NCBI GenBank assembly: GCA_031216915.1 | Contig: CM062294.1 | Location: 32,503,128 to 32,567,127, forward strand | DNA: 64,000 nucleotides | From: Pictodentalium vernedei | Taxonomy: Eukaryota > Mollusca > Scaphopoda > Dentaliida > Dentaliidae | Direction of reading: 5' to 3' | Shown: positions 63,645 through 64,000 of the stretch, one piece after another | Layout of the letters: each line of letters starts with the position of its first letter | How positions within the stretch are numbered: position 1 is the stretch's first letter | Translations under genes and position numbers: made by a program | Notes under the pieces: generated by a model | What the model saw: only the letters and a program-made list of their open reading frames with translations | Told to the model about the DNA's origin: nothing | Databases searched by the model: none

Positions 63645-64000
63645 TTTTACCTGCATCGCCAGCGGCAGAGCAGGTCTAGTAACCGCTCGACTCCGTCCGT
63701 CAGTCCGTCCGAAACACTTTTTCCGTCAAAGTTTTCTTGGCTTCTATGAAAGGGAATGATTTTATATTTGGTCTGCTGCTTCATAATGATGAGTTTTATC
63801 GTGTAAGCAATTTTCAGATCTGCCGTGCAGCCACTTCTTGTTTGCCGATACTTTGAAATTTTACTGTACCCACTGAACATTGAAATTTTCCGTCAAGGTT
63901 TTCTCGCCTTCTCTGCAAGGGATTGATTTTATATGTGGTCTGCTGCTTCATAATGATGAGTTGTATCGTGTATGCAATTTTCAGATTTGCCACGCAGCCA
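63645..64000. repeat. Dispersed repeat, copy 2, with tandem unit
   Basis: Matches 58998-59215, then repeats its own second half (TTTTCCGTCAAGGTTTTCTCG.CTTC, about 63885) with a ~175-bp period. It runs off the window end. Confidence 0.6.

Overview
This is animal (eukaryotic) DNA made almost entirely of transposable elements. No bacterial-style gene or operon is present. Bivalve-type SINE tails, TTAA-flanked MITEs and short elements carrying ~170-bp tandem repeats suggest a marine invertebrate, perhaps a mollusc. That assignment is inference.

The dominant content is six copies of a DIRS-type tyrosine-recombinase retrotransposon, all on the + strand and about 7.1-7.9 kb each. Each has ~200-bp inverted terminal repeats (ITRs), a gag-like ORF1 with an N-terminal cysteine cluster, an RT-RNase H ORF followed by a methyltransferase-like segment, a tyrosine recombinase (YR) ORF overlapping the RT ORF in another frame, and an internal complementary region (ICR) near the 3' end. 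The ICR is the reverse complement of the joined right and left ends. I call the copies A (305-14643), E (703-8195, nested in A), D (16941-24112), B (26798-33918), C (33919-41020) and F (50007-57876). A, B, C and E form one subfamily set; D and F form an older, divergent set. A has three open frames (one stop just upstream of the RT domain). C has one gag stop plus a slightly shortened RT ORF. B has frameshifts, E and D are pseudogenes, and F is nearly erased.

The insertions are nested and can be ordered. E sits in the 5' leader of A. B sits in the first bases of C. C sits next to a tandem-repeat element that had itself entered a piggyBac-like MITE, so that MITE is split between 26723 and 42517. 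None of the DIRS insertions has a target-site duplication, and the empty sites share AT^TTT. E, although younger than A, has a ruined coding region but nearly identical ITRs, which points to mobilisation in trans of an already defective copy.

The remaining window holds a ~4-kb minisatellite (53-bp unit), two tRNA-derived SINEs, several MITE families with large palindromic cores, two LINE fragments, an ~899-bp tandem duplication with long hairpins, and two short candidate host-gene exons (45787-45853 and 57994-58114). The exons join in frame across a 12-kb intron filled by the minisatellite and copy F.
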